A DNA stretch of 64,000 nucleotides from JAITMY01 sp031553765 (GTDB lineage: Bacteria; Bacteroidota; Bacteroidia; Bacteroidales; UBA932), in assembly GCA_031553765.1 (NCBI GenBank), contig JAVBKY010000002.1:62001-126000 (forward strand). Reading direction: 5' to 3'. A model generated the notes under the pieces. It made no database searches. It was given only the letters and a program-made list of their open reading frames with translations, and was not told where the DNA came from. Below, in pieces: positions 44,601-53,717 of the stretch. The position numbers and the translations under genes are program-made. Numbering within the stretch: position 1 is the stretch's first letter; the number at the start of each line of letters is the position of its first letter.

Positions 44601-47211
44601 CTACGTTTAGCTTACTGTTGAAGAATACGGGATTCTCAAAAGTACAAATAGCACGACGGTTGGAGGACGAGGTTCCCTGCATCAGCTTCAACGAGTTATC
44701 TCCGGGAAGCAGCATGTTATCCCACTCTGAGAAGGACAGCACAGTTTCACTAGTATTACTACTCCACAAGGTTTTACCGGCTGCAGCATCGGGGCCATTC
44801 AAAGAGTCAACATACGTGAATGAAGCCCTAAGCGCATGCGTGCCTACCTTGGTTGAAGCATCGGTAGCGGCTGCGGTTATAACTACACTACCTTCGCTCA
44901 CTACAAGTACCTTACCGGTGCTATCCACCGTAGCAATTGTAGGAACTGATGACGACCACCTCAACTTATTAATGCTGGCGTTGCCAGGGAATACAGTTGC
45001 TGTAAGTTGGGTACGACCGTACGACACTTTGTAGCCAGCTATTTTAATGCTATCAACAAGTACCGTGCTCAACACATTCATTGAAATGGTATCCGAATGG
45101 CCATTAGTTGTGGTAGCTATCACTTCATAGCTACCAGCTGTATTAAATTTAAATGCTGCCACATTGGGCGCTATTGAGTCAATGTTTGCATTGGCAGCAT
45201 GAGCAGGATTAACAAAACTCCAAACCACTGTTTTGTCAACCGCATCCAAGTTGGGATAAATTTTTGCTGAAATAACAACAGTATCTGCCAACGCTATTTT
45301 TTGGTATGGCGTGCTCAATATAACCGAGTCGGGTTGTGGAGCGCTAATAGCAATATCAATAGTATTAGAAACACCACCAAATGTTTTAGCAACTACCTTT
45401 ACCGTACCCTCCGTTGTTTTGGCGGTAAGAATAGCCCTAGGTATCAATGAGTCAATAGCAGTAATGGTAGCCAACGCGCTATCAGCGGCAGTGGCCAAAC
45501 TCCACTCCATCATAAATGGTTCTGCGGTAGCCGGCGTAAGAGTCGCAGTAATCTTGCACGTATCGCTAAATAGCACGGTTGCTTTTGAAGCGTTCAAGCT
45601 AATGGCTGTGGCTGGAATATGATCCTTGAGTAGGAATACATCGTGCAGCCATATATTTAAACCACCGGCAGTAGCAGGTACGCTACCGTCTGTGTTAACG
45701 CGATGCCCTCTCACCTTTACCCACACCGCTCCGCCGTGGCTTCTAACCCAAGCCGGTACAATGTAGGAACCTCTTACTTCATTTTCATTATTGGCAACTG
45801 CGGTTTCATCGCGAATCAGCGCCAAGGTAGCCTTGGTGGTTGTGTCTACAATTTCAACCGAGAATGAAATATAGTTGGTAGCACTTGGTCCCTTAAAGTA
45901 GGCTACAACCTCATTCAAATCAGCAGGATTTACAGGCGGCAGGTAAAAGCCCCCGCAGGTAAGTATTTTTGCTGAATCAGTAGCACCATCGTAGTTAGCG
46001 CTACGTGATACCATCATGAATGACCTGCTAGTAGCCGCTGGAATCCATGACTTAGAATTACCAGCCGGACCTGCCTTTTCATGCCTTATTCTATCACCGC
46101 GTGACCCTGAAAACACAGTAACCCTGTCTACAAGTGAAGTCGTGTTCGGTTTATTGTTGGCAATAATATCATCGTCCTTCTCAGGAACCAATATCCAACC
46201 GCTTCCCTCCACGTCAAAGTGGTACTGATCCAAAATACGACCGGGGTTAGACAAAGGTTTGGGAGTTACAGCCACCGAAAAGGTTTTTGTAATGCTACCC
46301 GAAGTGGCTACTACCTTTACCATACCACGAGCATTACCTTGCACAATGGCGCTTAGCGTATTGGGTACGGCGGTAATGGTAGCCATGGCGCTATCGGCTG
46401 CCGTGGCAAGGCTCCACGAAATAAACGGCTCGGCATTAGCCGGTGTCAATGCCGCGGTGAGCGTGCAGGTGTCACCTTCCAATATCCTTGCACTTTTGGT
46501 AGAGGTTATATTTACAGCAGTGGCAGGAATGGGAGCCGACAACACCCAAAGCTCATGAAAGTAAGCATTCTTACCTGTAGCATCAGCAAATACCTTAGCC
46601 CTCAACTTTACATTGCCTATAGCTTTATTTTTCAACTCGTAACTAATTTTATAAGTACAAGCCGAGGCGCTAGCACCATTTAGAGTTTCCGAAGCCTCAA
46701 TAACCGTGTCGGCTACCGCATCAATAAACTCAAATACAACCCTCACTGCTCCACTGCTACCTACGCTCGTGTAGACCACAACTTCTTGAGGGTTATTCAG
46801 CACTTTAAGAGGCTGCAACCAGGCTGCTTTCGCTTTATCTGTTGTATTTGATATGAACATTATCATACCCTTAGTTGGTGCTGGATTCAAGAGTTTTGCG
46901 CAGGCATCAGATTTTGCTGACGCGCCCCCGTTGTAGTTAAGGCGATTAGCTGCTCCTACTCCAGAATTCAGCAAGACGCTATCCTTAGTTGCCACTTGGT
47001 CCGCCGGACCACTCTTAGCAAATAGGGTTACCTCCGAATTAGCGGTTCCCCAATCACCACCCTGAAAGTCCTGGTAGTATAGAATTCTCGCAGGATTAAT
47101 TTGCGCGTTGGCATGCAGGGCAAAGCCCAGCACCAGCGCAAGCGCGCCAAGCAGCGGCACCATAGCACCACGCCACAAGGAGCGAATAGAACATTGCCGT
47201 TTTTGTTTCAT
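41689..47211 (-). CDS. 1840-residue T9SS surface protein with Ig-like and lectin-like modules
   Basis: The start is the ATG at 47211, beginning MKQKRQCSIRSLWRGAM and a long hydrophobic signal ending ANAQ. I find no hydrolase or lyase motif. The pattern is two repeats of a discoidin- or CBM-like domain each followed by a Big_2-like Ig module (about 40-320 and 330-630), then further Ig modules (about 640-810 and 1115-1430), two concanavalin-like domains (about 820-1110 and 1430-1610), two InlB-type repeats (about 1614-1750) and a T9SS sorting domain (YPNPVIDEFSI, about 1768-1840). An adhesin, a glycan-binding scaffold or an enzyme of unrecognised family are all possible. It lies 44 bases after the T9SS PL1 gene. 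Confidence 0.85.
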   Translation of the reverse strand: MKQKRQCSIRSLWRGAMVPLLGALALVLGFALHANAQINPARILYYQDFQGGDWGTANSEVTLFAKSGPADQVATKDSVLLNSGVGAANRLNYNGGASAKSDACAKLLNPAPTKGMIMFISNTTDKAKAAWLQPLKVLNNPQEVVVYTSVGSSGAVRVVFEFIDAVADTVIEASETLNGASASACTYKISYELKNKAIGNVKLRAKVFADATGKNAYFHELWVLSAPIPATAVNITSTKSARILEGDTCTLTAALTPANAEPFISWSLATAADSAMATITAVPNTLSAIVQGNARGMVKVVATSGSITKTFSVAVTPKPLSNPGRILDQYHFDVEGSGWILVPEKDDDIIANNKPNTTSLVDRVTVFSGSRGDRIRHEKAGPAGNSKSWIPAATSRSFMMVSRSANYDGATDSAKILTCGGFYLPPVNPADLNEVVAYFKGPSATNYISFSVEIVDTTTKATLALIRDETAVANNENEVRGSYIVPAWVRSHGGAVWVKVRGHRVNTDGSVPATAGGLNIWLHDVFLLKDHIPATAISLNASKATVLFSDTCKITATLTPATAEPFMMEWSLATAADSALATITAIDSLIPRAILTAKTTEGTVKVVAKTFGGVSNTIDIAISAPQPDSVILSTPYQKIALADTVVISAKIYPNLDAVDKTVVWSFVNPAHAANANIDSIAPNVAAFKFNTAGSYEVIATTTNGHSDTISMNVLSTVLVDSIKIAGYKVSYGRTQLTATVFPGNASINKLRWSSSVPTIATVDSTGKVLVVSEGSVVITAAATDASTKVGTHALRASFTYVDSLNGPDAAAGKTLWSSNTSETVLSFSEWDNMLLPGDNSLKLMQGTSSSNRRAICTFENPVFFNSKLNVEFDWWIYQPFSTANGNEGQISLRDVDDNDIVTLYLRGNDRTSGKGIYVAAGQIPRNTIDPGWKENEIWDSRTSQGAITYSKSSNNPYNSGYDYYMGNSEYFAYVQAPGDTLWMRQGVLPENRDITTFAELPIAVPSGELGSNHPFVGAGGTYYHVKIEAYTTPGSKMVRVNLTDEAGVSYISEVAAPDDFNPSSFANLFVNMIRRGSNLTAWQLRFDNFKVQSADAMLVYPTSVAIAKQYPALNVGGTNVLTASVAPYDVDNKNVTWSFADAADAANYEITPIADVVGKATLTSKGTAGFVKVVATSVMNTVADTIQVECKVVKIDSVVLSGPDEISINNEIPFTAAIYPGNADNQVLAWTTSDNNVATVTPAGIVTGIAEGTVGISVATTDGTSITKSKVVESKTQVIKRIDLQGARRLFFGKPFASWAPFTINAITTPENASFKTLQWSSSDESVATVTPTGTVTLTGNGKAAIKVAATDGSGAEEFYYIEVAETSPYNGYADFEDGKYGIFREVSRTAGLDTTTSGVKTLQESKVLKVDAVYPSGYTGTGPRFGIMALDSAIVGNVIYLNFDWYPHISSNGNLTEQATLSVRADSSSATGISHDANTPWTVDNNLLTLSYKRIGGDTVYFGYHVGNYQFNTLWPEGTELANLTALDMWYTVNLTVNKLTKSMSFSITERGNHDKGHFIDEISLDGIIGDGFEGRIKSFLACGFRSAGNNDMMQSIDNITYKIKDDIVLVNVTFDPNGGKFSDNSTSNKVLEVEEGTTFGNRVPTTSRDHHTFMGWGLDGVNYDAEALSTFTTLTPVTFVAAWKIDSFQVVLKNGNAQYGDIQVINYGGKVEKPATDPTRTGYTFVEWRKGTAKWNFDTDVVTGNLTLEAYFVLGGTGVPSEALQPLNVYPNPVIDEFSIDNSDLKAGEKIQIYSIKGALLNTYEVVGGDYTVCNIAHLPQGTYFVKVSNKMAKLVKK

Positions 47212-47255
47212 AGTCTTGTTGTTTTTAATTAATAAAGTGTACAAATAAAAAATAA

Positions 47256-50200
47256 CTAATTAGCAAACTTAAGTGCCTTGCCTTTTTGTGGCTTAGCAAA
47301 ATAAATACCTTTAGGTAGCTGTCTTACATCAATATCCGTATTTTCGGAGCGTAGTACCTCAACACCATGCGTAGTGTATACAGTAACCTTTACGCCATTG
47401 GGGTTGTACACAATACCGTTACTATATTTCAGCTGCATAACGGCATGCTGCTCCACACCAGTAGCACTCGCAATGCTCACCATAATAGTGTATGTTCTTG
47501 TATCGCCATTTTCAGCTGTAACCTCAATTTGCAAGTTGCCGTCGGCAAAATTATGGGAGCTACCGCTTACGAAATCGGTGGTAGCACCTCCATTTCCCAG
47601 TGTAAACTCAACCACAAACGAACCCAACGCTCCGGTTGCATGGGGAAGTTCACAAGCTATCTCTCCCCAAGCCTGATCAATTTGAGCAACAACTCCATTA
47701 ACGGTGAGCGTGGCTATGGTGTTTACTTCGGAAGGAACGGCAGGTGTCTCTATGGTTACTGTAACGGTATATACCTTCTTATCGCCATTTTCGGCTGTTA
47801 CCTCAATTTGCAAGGAGCCCATGGAGAAGTTATACGAATTGCCGCTGGCAAAGCTGGTTGTTGCTTTTGTATCGGTTAGTGAAAATACTACAGCAAATGG
47901 TCCCAGTGCGGGTACCGAACTTGGGAGTTCGCAGGTTATGGCGCCCGTAGCTTGATTAATTTGCGCTGCCACGCCTCTAACTGTTAGCGATGCAATAGTA
48001 TTTACGCTAGATAGTGGAGCCGCTACGGTCGCTGTCACGGTGTAGGTTTTCTTATCACCGTTTTCGGCCGTAACCTGAATTTGCAAAGCAGCTCCGGCAA
48101 AATTGTGGGAGCTACCGCTGGTAAAATTGGCTGTAGCTTTTGTGTCATCCAATACAAACGCCACCGCAAACGATCCTAATGCCCCAACAGAGTTTGGAAG
48201 TTCGCAGGTTATTGCGCCTGTAGCAGAATTAATTTGCGCTGCCACACCATTAACCGTTAGCGATGCTATGGTATTTACCTCCGACTTAGGCGCAGCCTCC
48301 TCTTGTGGAGTATTTGTTTTAAAATTATACCAGGCACTCGAATTGGTAAGATACGCAGCCGTGTTACGAAGCAGCGTCACCGTATTTTCATTAAATAACG
48401 TATAGCAGCTGGGTGTACCCTCCATGCTTAATCCCAGCATAATATACTTGGCTGCATTGTTCAGGTTCACCTCGTGCATTTGCGCTCCTGTACCAAAGGA
48501 GGCCAGGGTGTGATTAACAGTATCCAAGGCCATACTCCAATTTGTTCCACCAAATGCGGTAGCATACTGTATGCCGTTTGTTACTGTTGTGGGTGCGCTA
48601 TAGTAGGTTAGCTCTTCTCCAGAAAACGTTACGCCACTATATATAGGGTGATTTTGCACCGCAGCTGCAACGGTTGCTTTAACCTCACCTATTCCTGCGT
48701 TACCCGATGCGGCAGTGGTCCAGCCCCAACGACCGTCTTGATATAAAAATGCCTTTAGGCTCAGAATAGGTTTTTTACCCACCATGTTACGTGTTGCTAA
48801 GCCTATAGCGTTAGTACCTCCCACGTTGGCGTGTATCACTATTAAGTCAAAATCCTGATAGTAGGTCTCTATATTGGCAGGGACAGTTCCTCCTGCATTC
48901 AGGTATGTAATATCAAAGTCGGTAAAGGCCGATACCAGCAGGTCATCGTAGGAAGCTTTTGCACCATCAACGGTAAGCATACCCAGCTGCTTTTTTGTAG
49001 CAATAGTTGCCGATATGGTGTACACTTTTTTGCTGCCATCTTCTGCCGTAATCTCTAGGCTTAAGTTGCTGGCAAAGTTGTGCGAATTACCGCTTGTAAA
49101 GTTTGCCGTTGCCTTGGTATCGTCGAGCACAAACGCCACAGGAAATGCCCTCATAGCGCCCGTAGAGCGCGGTAGCTGGCATGTAATAGTACCGGCGGCA
49201 TGGTTAATGGTAGCATTAACTCCGTTAATGGTGAGCGATTGTATTTTATTATTGGTGGATTTCTCCACTCCCCCACCTTCGGCATCATTTGAGAGCAGCT
49301 CCAAAGTCACACCCACGTACGCAAGACGTACGTTATTTGTCGAAAATGTCAAAGGGTCGGTAGTTCCGCCTATTTTATAGCGTTCTTCCTCTCCGGCAGA
49401 ACCGATAGTTACATTCCTGTAAATACGAAATGTTTTAGTACCTACCGCCGCTGTTACGGTAGCACCGGTATATCCGCCACGCGCATAAGGCAAGTACACC
49501 TGCTCATAACCTATAACCGAGTTTCCATCAAACGGACGCTTATCGGAGAATACAATGACAGGATATGCCGAGCCTTTATCAGGGTCAACGTCCGAGCCTG
49601 TACCATTAATTTTTACGGCTGCAATATTTTTAGAGGCGCTTTTGTCGGTCAGCGACACCTCAACATAGTATGCCGCGTTTGTTAAGTCAAAGTACTGCAC
49701 TACCGGTGTTCCTTTAGCCATGTATGAGCCATCACTGGAGCTCACAGTTGCACCTCCGGATGCAACGAACGTCATTTCGTTGTTGGTTCCAGATTGTGGC
49801 GTATATGTTTTTGTGCCATTTACCAATAACGTTCCCGCGTTTACCGTATTCAAACCATCAAAATCCTTACCCACGTCCACATATGAAGTAGTAAACGAGT
49901 AGGTACCTGCCTTGAAACTCCATACCGTACCGGCTGTTGTTCCCAACGCATTAGTAGCATCTACACGCCAATAGTAGGTTTGCTCCATAGTCTTGGTGGC
50001 GGTGTAGATATATGCCATTTCGGTAAGAGGCGCAGCATTTAGCTTAGTCAAACTCTCCGCGGATACGCCAAAATAAATATCGTAGGTAACATCTCCTGCC
50101 CAAGGTCCGGTTTCATTTTGCCAAGCGAAATCAAACGAGGTGTAAAAGCGGGAAGTTTCACCCACTGCGGGTACCGGCGTGTGGCTTGGATAGGGCACAC

Positions 50201-51821
50201 TAGGCTCGCCCTCGGTTGACACCTTCAGTATTTCAGAGGGGGTAGAGTCATCCAATTCGCTCTTGGTAGTAATTATACGGTAGTAGTAGGGAGTTTCCAC
50301 CGTTAAAGCCGATACTGTATACGATGTAGCGTCGGCAGCCAACGTTTGAATGGTAGTAAAGGTTGTTCCATTGCTCGACTGTTGCAGCAGAACATTATCG
50401 CTTTCCAACGCGTTATTCACCCATGATAAGCTAATCGAATTTTTGGTACGCGCGGTCATCTTAATATCCGAAGCACAACGCACGTAGGGCTTTATTGGCG
50501 CATTAATGCTGTTAATGTAGTTTTCGATGTTGAGGTAGCCATTTGCAGCTACTTGTATAGCATCTGTCGCACTGTTTGGGTTCAAGTCATTGCTCACCTC
50601 CCACTCATCGGGTATGCCGTCGCCATCGCTATCAGCTGCTTTCTTTCCTTCGCTCACAACGCCCACAAAGTTGTAAATGCCGTTTTGCTTTTCATTCGTA
50701 ATCAATGCACCCTTGGTACCATACGAAAGCAACTCATTAACCACGTAGGTATCAACCGCGCTACGAGCCGGTAGCGAGGCGCCCGCCGAAGCTATCACGC
50801 GGGTAAGAGCATCCTGTGCTGATAGTATTCCACCTGCTATATCGGGATGTGCTTTGGGAATATTGGTAAATGATGCTCTATCTGCTCTAAACGTAGCAGG
50901 GCCATAGTTATCATTTACTGCAACGACTCCATTCAAGCTACCATCCTTGTTATTGTCAATATAGTTGCCTTGGTGATAAACCTGAAAGTTAGAGTTGGCA
51001 CGAGTAAACGGGCTGGAGCCGCTATTAGGTCCGGAAATAAAGTAGTTGCCTTCGAGCCATCCCCATGATGGTCCTTCGGAGTCGCCACCCAAAATATATC
51101 CATCGCTACCACCCCAGTTATACACTACGTTGTTGATAAACTGGTTCAGACCTTTTACCTTGGGGTTACGGGTTACGTTATCAATATACAAGTTGTTCAA
51201 AATAGAAACTCCACCTATGGTTTGAATCAAGCCACCGGCTGAGTGCGTCATTATACCCTGTCCAATAATACTATTTTGAATGGTAATATTGGTTGGCTCA
51301 GTGCCCTTGCCATCCCAGTTAACGGAGAAGTTTTCGTCCAACCCCCACGCTACGGACAGGTGGTCAAACATCATATCCTTACCATTGGCTATGCCCGTGG
51401 CATCCTTACCTGCACTTCCGGTTTGCTTTCCCATGTAGAAACGCATGTGTCTTATGATGAGATTATTTGCACCCGAAAATGAAGAACCATCGCCGTACAC
51501 AATAATTCCATCGCCCGGAGCAGTTTGTCCGGCTATGTATGAGTTAGCCGAAAATATCAGGCGAGATTTAATCTTAATTACACCACAAACGTCAAACACG
51601 ACAATACGACCAGGTTGCGAAATAGCATCGCGTAGAGATCCTGTACCCGAATCATCCAAGTTGGTTACGTGATATACTGATGGCGAGGCTACGCCACGTG
51701 CTCCCAAGGCGTATCGCCCGAAACCTTCAGCACCCGGAAATGCTAACACATCCTGCGCCTGGGCCACACCGGCTCCAAATATAAAAATCAAGGCTAAAAT
51801 TAAACAGCTGATTTTTTTCAT
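47256..51821 (-). CDS. Multidomain T9SS pectate lyase (PL1) with cadherin-like repeats
   Basis: 1521 residues from the ATG at 51821 (signal MKKISCLILALIFIFGAGVAQ). Domains in order: PL1 beta-helix (25-390) with FPGAEGFGRYA, TAPGDGI, FDHLSVAWGLDEN and catalytic Arg218 in VTRNPKVKG; calcium motif DSDGDGIPDEWE (394-405); two fibronectin-III domains (455-640); a beta-sandwich (647-840); one cadherin-like repeat (857-940); a ThuA/GATase-like Rossmann domain (943-1167); three more repeats (1182-1450); and a C-terminal domain that ends like T9SS signals (VRQLPKGIYFAKP) but lacks the usual YPNP opening. It should cleave homogalacturonan outside the cell. It follows SusD by 45 bases. Confidence 0.92.
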   Translation of the reverse strand: MKKISCLILALIFIFGAGVAQAQDVLAFPGAEGFGRYALGARGVASPSVYHVTNLDDSGTGSLRDAISQPGRIVVFDVCGVIKIKSRLIFSANSYIAGQTAPGDGIIVYGDGSSFSGANNLIIRHMRFYMGKQTGSAGKDATGIANGKDMMFDHLSVAWGLDENFSVNWDGKGTEPTNITIQNSIIGQGIMTHSAGGLIQTIGGVSILNNLYIDNVTRNPKVKGLNQFINNVVYNWGGSDGYILGGDSEGPSWGWLEGNYFISGPNSGSSPFTRANSNFQVYHQGNYIDNNKDGSLNGVVAVNDNYGPATFRADRASFTNIPKAHPDIAGGILSAQDALTRVIASAGASLPARSAVDTYVVNELLSYGTKGALITNEKQNGIYNFVGVVSEGKKAADSDGDGIPDEWEVSNDLNPNSATDAIQVAANGYLNIENYINSINAPIKPYVRCASDIKMTARTKNSISLSWVNNALESDNVLLQQSSNGTTFTTIQTLAADATSYTVSALTVETPYYYRIITTKSELDDSTPSEILKVSTEGEPSVPYPSHTPVPAVGETSRFYTSFDFAWQNETGPWAGDVTYDIYFGVSAESLTKLNAAPLTEMAYIYTATKTMEQTYYWRVDATNALGTTAGTVWSFKAGTYSFTTSYVDVGKDFDGLNTVNAGTLLVNGTKTYTPQSGTNNEMTFVASGGATVSSSDGSYMAKGTPVVQYFDLTNAAYYVEVSLTDKSASKNIAAVKINGTGSDVDPDKGSAYPVIVFSDKRPFDGNSVIGYEQVYLPYARGGYTGATVTAAVGTKTFRIYRNVTIGSAGEEERYKIGGTTDPLTFSTNNVRLAYVGVTLELLSNDAEGGGVEKSTNNKIQSLTINGVNATINHAAGTITCQLPRSTGAMRAFPVAFVLDDTKATANFTSGNSHNFASNLSLEITAEDGSKKVYTISATIATKKQLGMLTVDGAKASYDDLLVSAFTDFDITYLNAGGTVPANIETYYQDFDLIVIHANVGGTNAIGLATRNMVGKKPILSLKAFLYQDGRWGWTTAASGNAGIGEVKATVAAAVQNHPIYSGVTFSGEELTYYSAPTTVTNGIQYATAFGGTNWSMALDTVNHTLASFGTGAQMHEVNLNNAAKYIMLGLSMEGTPSCYTLFNENTVTLLRNTAAYLTNSSAWYNFKTNTPQEEAAPKSEVNTIASLTVNGVAAQINSATGAITCELPNSVGALGSFAVAFVLDDTKATANFTSGSSHNFAGAALQIQVTAENGDKKTYTVTATVAAPLSSVNTIASLTVRGVAAQINQATGAITCELPSSVPALGPFAVVFSLTDTKATTSFASGNSYNFSMGSLQIEVTAENGDKKVYTVTVTIETPAVPSEVNTIATLTVNGVVAQIDQAWGEIACELPHATGALGSFVVEFTLGNGGATTDFVSGSSHNFADGNLQIEVTAENGDTRTYTIMVSIASATGVEQHAVMQLKYSNGIVYNPNGVKVTVYTTHGVEVLRSENTDIDVRQLPKGIYFAKPQKGKALKFAN
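47470..49255 (-). repeat. Four copies of an ~85-residue cadherin-like module
   Basis: Four modules in the T9SS PL1 protein share the pattern LTVNGVxAxI, then CELPxSxGALGxFxVxF and VTAENGDKKxYTV. Copy 1 (about 49000-49250) stands apart from copies 2-4 (about 48275-47470) because a Rossmann-like domain is inserted. Neighbouring copies are also very alike at DNA level, for example the 50-base stretches near 47960 and 48230, which points to recent tandem duplication. Confidence 0.85.
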
Positions 51822-51866
51822 GGTAAAAAACAAATTAAAGTTTACTCCAAAATAAAATATTAATCA

Positions 51867-53693
51867 CTATTCGGCATACTTTCTGGGCAAGAACCAGGTA
51901 TCAGGAGTTATATAGCGCATACCGGGTTTAGCTTTTTGTAATAGCTCATTCAGGTAGGCCGTTCCTGAGCCATCCTCCCTATTCTTACGCATGGCAATGC
52001 GCAACATATCACTCCAGCGATGGCCCTCAAATCCGCACTCCAGCGCAGCCTCACGCAATAGCAACTTCTCCATTGCTATAATTGAGTCCGCTCTTGACGG
52101 CAGCACTCCCACAGTGGCATTGTTTACCCATGCCCTTTGACGAATTCCATAGTTGGTACGCCATGGTGAATTAAATACGGGGTATGGCGTATTACGTGGT
52201 GTTTGTCGAGCATCAAGGAAAAACGGAGCCGGATACGGTACAGATAGAGCTGTCGTTGTATCGGGCTTAAGGCCGGTGTACTGTACTCCTGTAACATCAC
52301 CGCCCGAACGTCCCCAGCTGTAGTTGGGCTGAATACCGTTGTTGAGCAGCGCATGCGCTACGTCAAAGTAGCCTGAGCGATTGGCAGCCTCAGCATAGCG
52401 TAGGTGTAGCAACCCTGCACGATATATAAACCATTTACCCTCCATTGCGTAAATATTGGGGATATAATCAAATTCCAAGTTCAAGGTGCTGTTTTGATTG
52501 ACTGACATTGCGTAGTAGTCATATAGGTACTTCGCCACAACGGGCTGACCATTGTAGTAGTAGAACGAGGAGTTTCTACCACGTCCGTCAAATACGAAAC
52601 CGTTATCGCGCTGCACCTGCACCTCCCACAAGCTATCAATAACCCAGGTGGTAGGTCGAAGCTGGTACTTACCTAATCCATTTGGCGCAAACATCTCAAC
52701 AAAAGGATATTGTGGCTCAAATCGAGAGGAGTAGCTAATCATGGTTATCATCTCGCGCCACAGCTGCGCATTGGTTGATGGACGGTAGAATATTTCTTTC
52801 CACTTATTACGAAAAGTACTCATATCCGAAGCTTTATAACGCTTGTAGCATACCTGAAACTCCGGCTCAATGGTTTCATCCCACACACTTCCGTCAACTT
52901 TATAGGCTCTGTTTTCACCACCGGTTGACAGCTTGTTTTCTGCCTCTTCAATTACGCCAAGGTAGGCCCTTGCTGCATCCACATGGCGGTCGGCCCACAG
53001 GTACAAATCTCCTAACACCACCTTCTTATTTAGAAACATAAGGGCCAAGTTGTAGCCATCTATAGTCTCTCCAAAAAGCGGCGAAGTGGTTGACAACTCT
53101 GTAGTGGGAAGCGACTCCATACAAAGTATCAGCGTGGTAATCATCTCATCAAAGCTTAACACCGGAAAATTTTGCTCATCCTTTAAGTCTTCGATTGTTG
53201 TCAAGGGGTTTGTAACGTATGGAACACTACCAAAATGAATGGACATTTGCAAGTACACCCAGCAGCGCACGGTGGCCACATCGGCGTAACGATAGCTGTA
53301 GTCAGCCGCGCTGAGCTTATTTGCTTTTTTCATTTTGTCAAAATTGTCCAACGCATCGTTACAGTTAAGAATCACCTCATAGAAAGGAGCAAGGTTGCAA
53401 TACTTATTGTCAGCAGTTGCCGTATGGCTGTGAATAGCGGCCATATCAAGAGTTGCATTGGGCGTAATCTCCATCAGGTCGGCACGCAGCTCGTTCAGCA
53501 CAACTATACTCTCGGCCAAGTTCATGAACTTTCCGTAAATTCCTAAAATAGTATTGTCCGCATCGTTAAATGTTTGATAGTTTTTACCTGCTTCCACCTC
53601 GTCCTTATCATCTGAGTCAAGCATGCCAGAGCACGCCGACATAGCCACTGCAACCGAGAAAACCGTTGATAATATAAGTAGTAATCGCTTCAT
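51867..53693 (-). CDS. SusD/RagB-like nutrient-binding lipoprotein
   Basis: 608 residues. Lipoprotein signal MKRLLLILSTVFSVAVAMSAC (Cys21), followed by SGMLDSDDKDE, whose acidic run is consistent with surface export. The TPR-like helical core is recognisable from VATVRCWVYLQMSIHFG, VLGDLYLWADRHVDAARAY, LHLRYAEAANRSG and LREAALECGFEGHRWSDMLR near the C-terminus. SusD proteins cap the partner SusC barrel and bind glycan at the cell surface. It lies 24 bases downstream of its SusC partner, and the T9SS PL1 gene follows 45 bases later, so substrate binding and polymer cleavage are linked on one transcript. Confidence 0.93.
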   Translation of the reverse strand: MKRLLLILSTVFSVAVAMSACSGMLDSDDKDEVEAGKNYQTFNDADNTILGIYGKFMNLAESIVVLNELRADLMEITPNATLDMAAIHSHTATADNKYCNLAPFYEVILNCNDALDNFDKMKKANKLSAADYSYRYADVATVRCWVYLQMSIHFGSVPYVTNPLTTIEDLKDEQNFPVLSFDEMITTLILCMESLPTTELSTTSPLFGETIDGYNLALMFLNKKVVLGDLYLWADRHVDAARAYLGVIEEAENKLSTGGENRAYKVDGSVWDETIEPEFQVCYKRYKASDMSTFRNKWKEIFYRPSTNAQLWREMITMISYSSRFEPQYPFVEMFAPNGLGKYQLRPTTWVIDSLWEVQVQRDNGFVFDGRGRNSSFYYYNGQPVVAKYLYDYYAMSVNQNSTLNLEFDYIPNIYAMEGKWFIYRAGLLHLRYAEAANRSGYFDVAHALLNNGIQPNYSWGRSGGDVTGVQYTGLKPDTTTALSVPYPAPFFLDARQTPRNTPYPVFNSPWRTNYGIRQRAWVNNATVGVLPSRADSIIAMEKLLLREAALECGFEGHRWSDMLRIAMRKNREDGSGTAYLNELLQKAKPGMRYITPDTWFLPRKYAE

Positions 53694-53717
53694 GATTTAT
53701 GTTTACTATTTTCTTTG

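Noticed and set aside
47212..47244. Upstream TTG start for the 1840-residue protein (also at 51833, 56924, 58699, 60620, 38503)
   Set aside because: In each case an ATG a few to 36 codons downstream begins a standard signal peptide, so the longer frames were not used.
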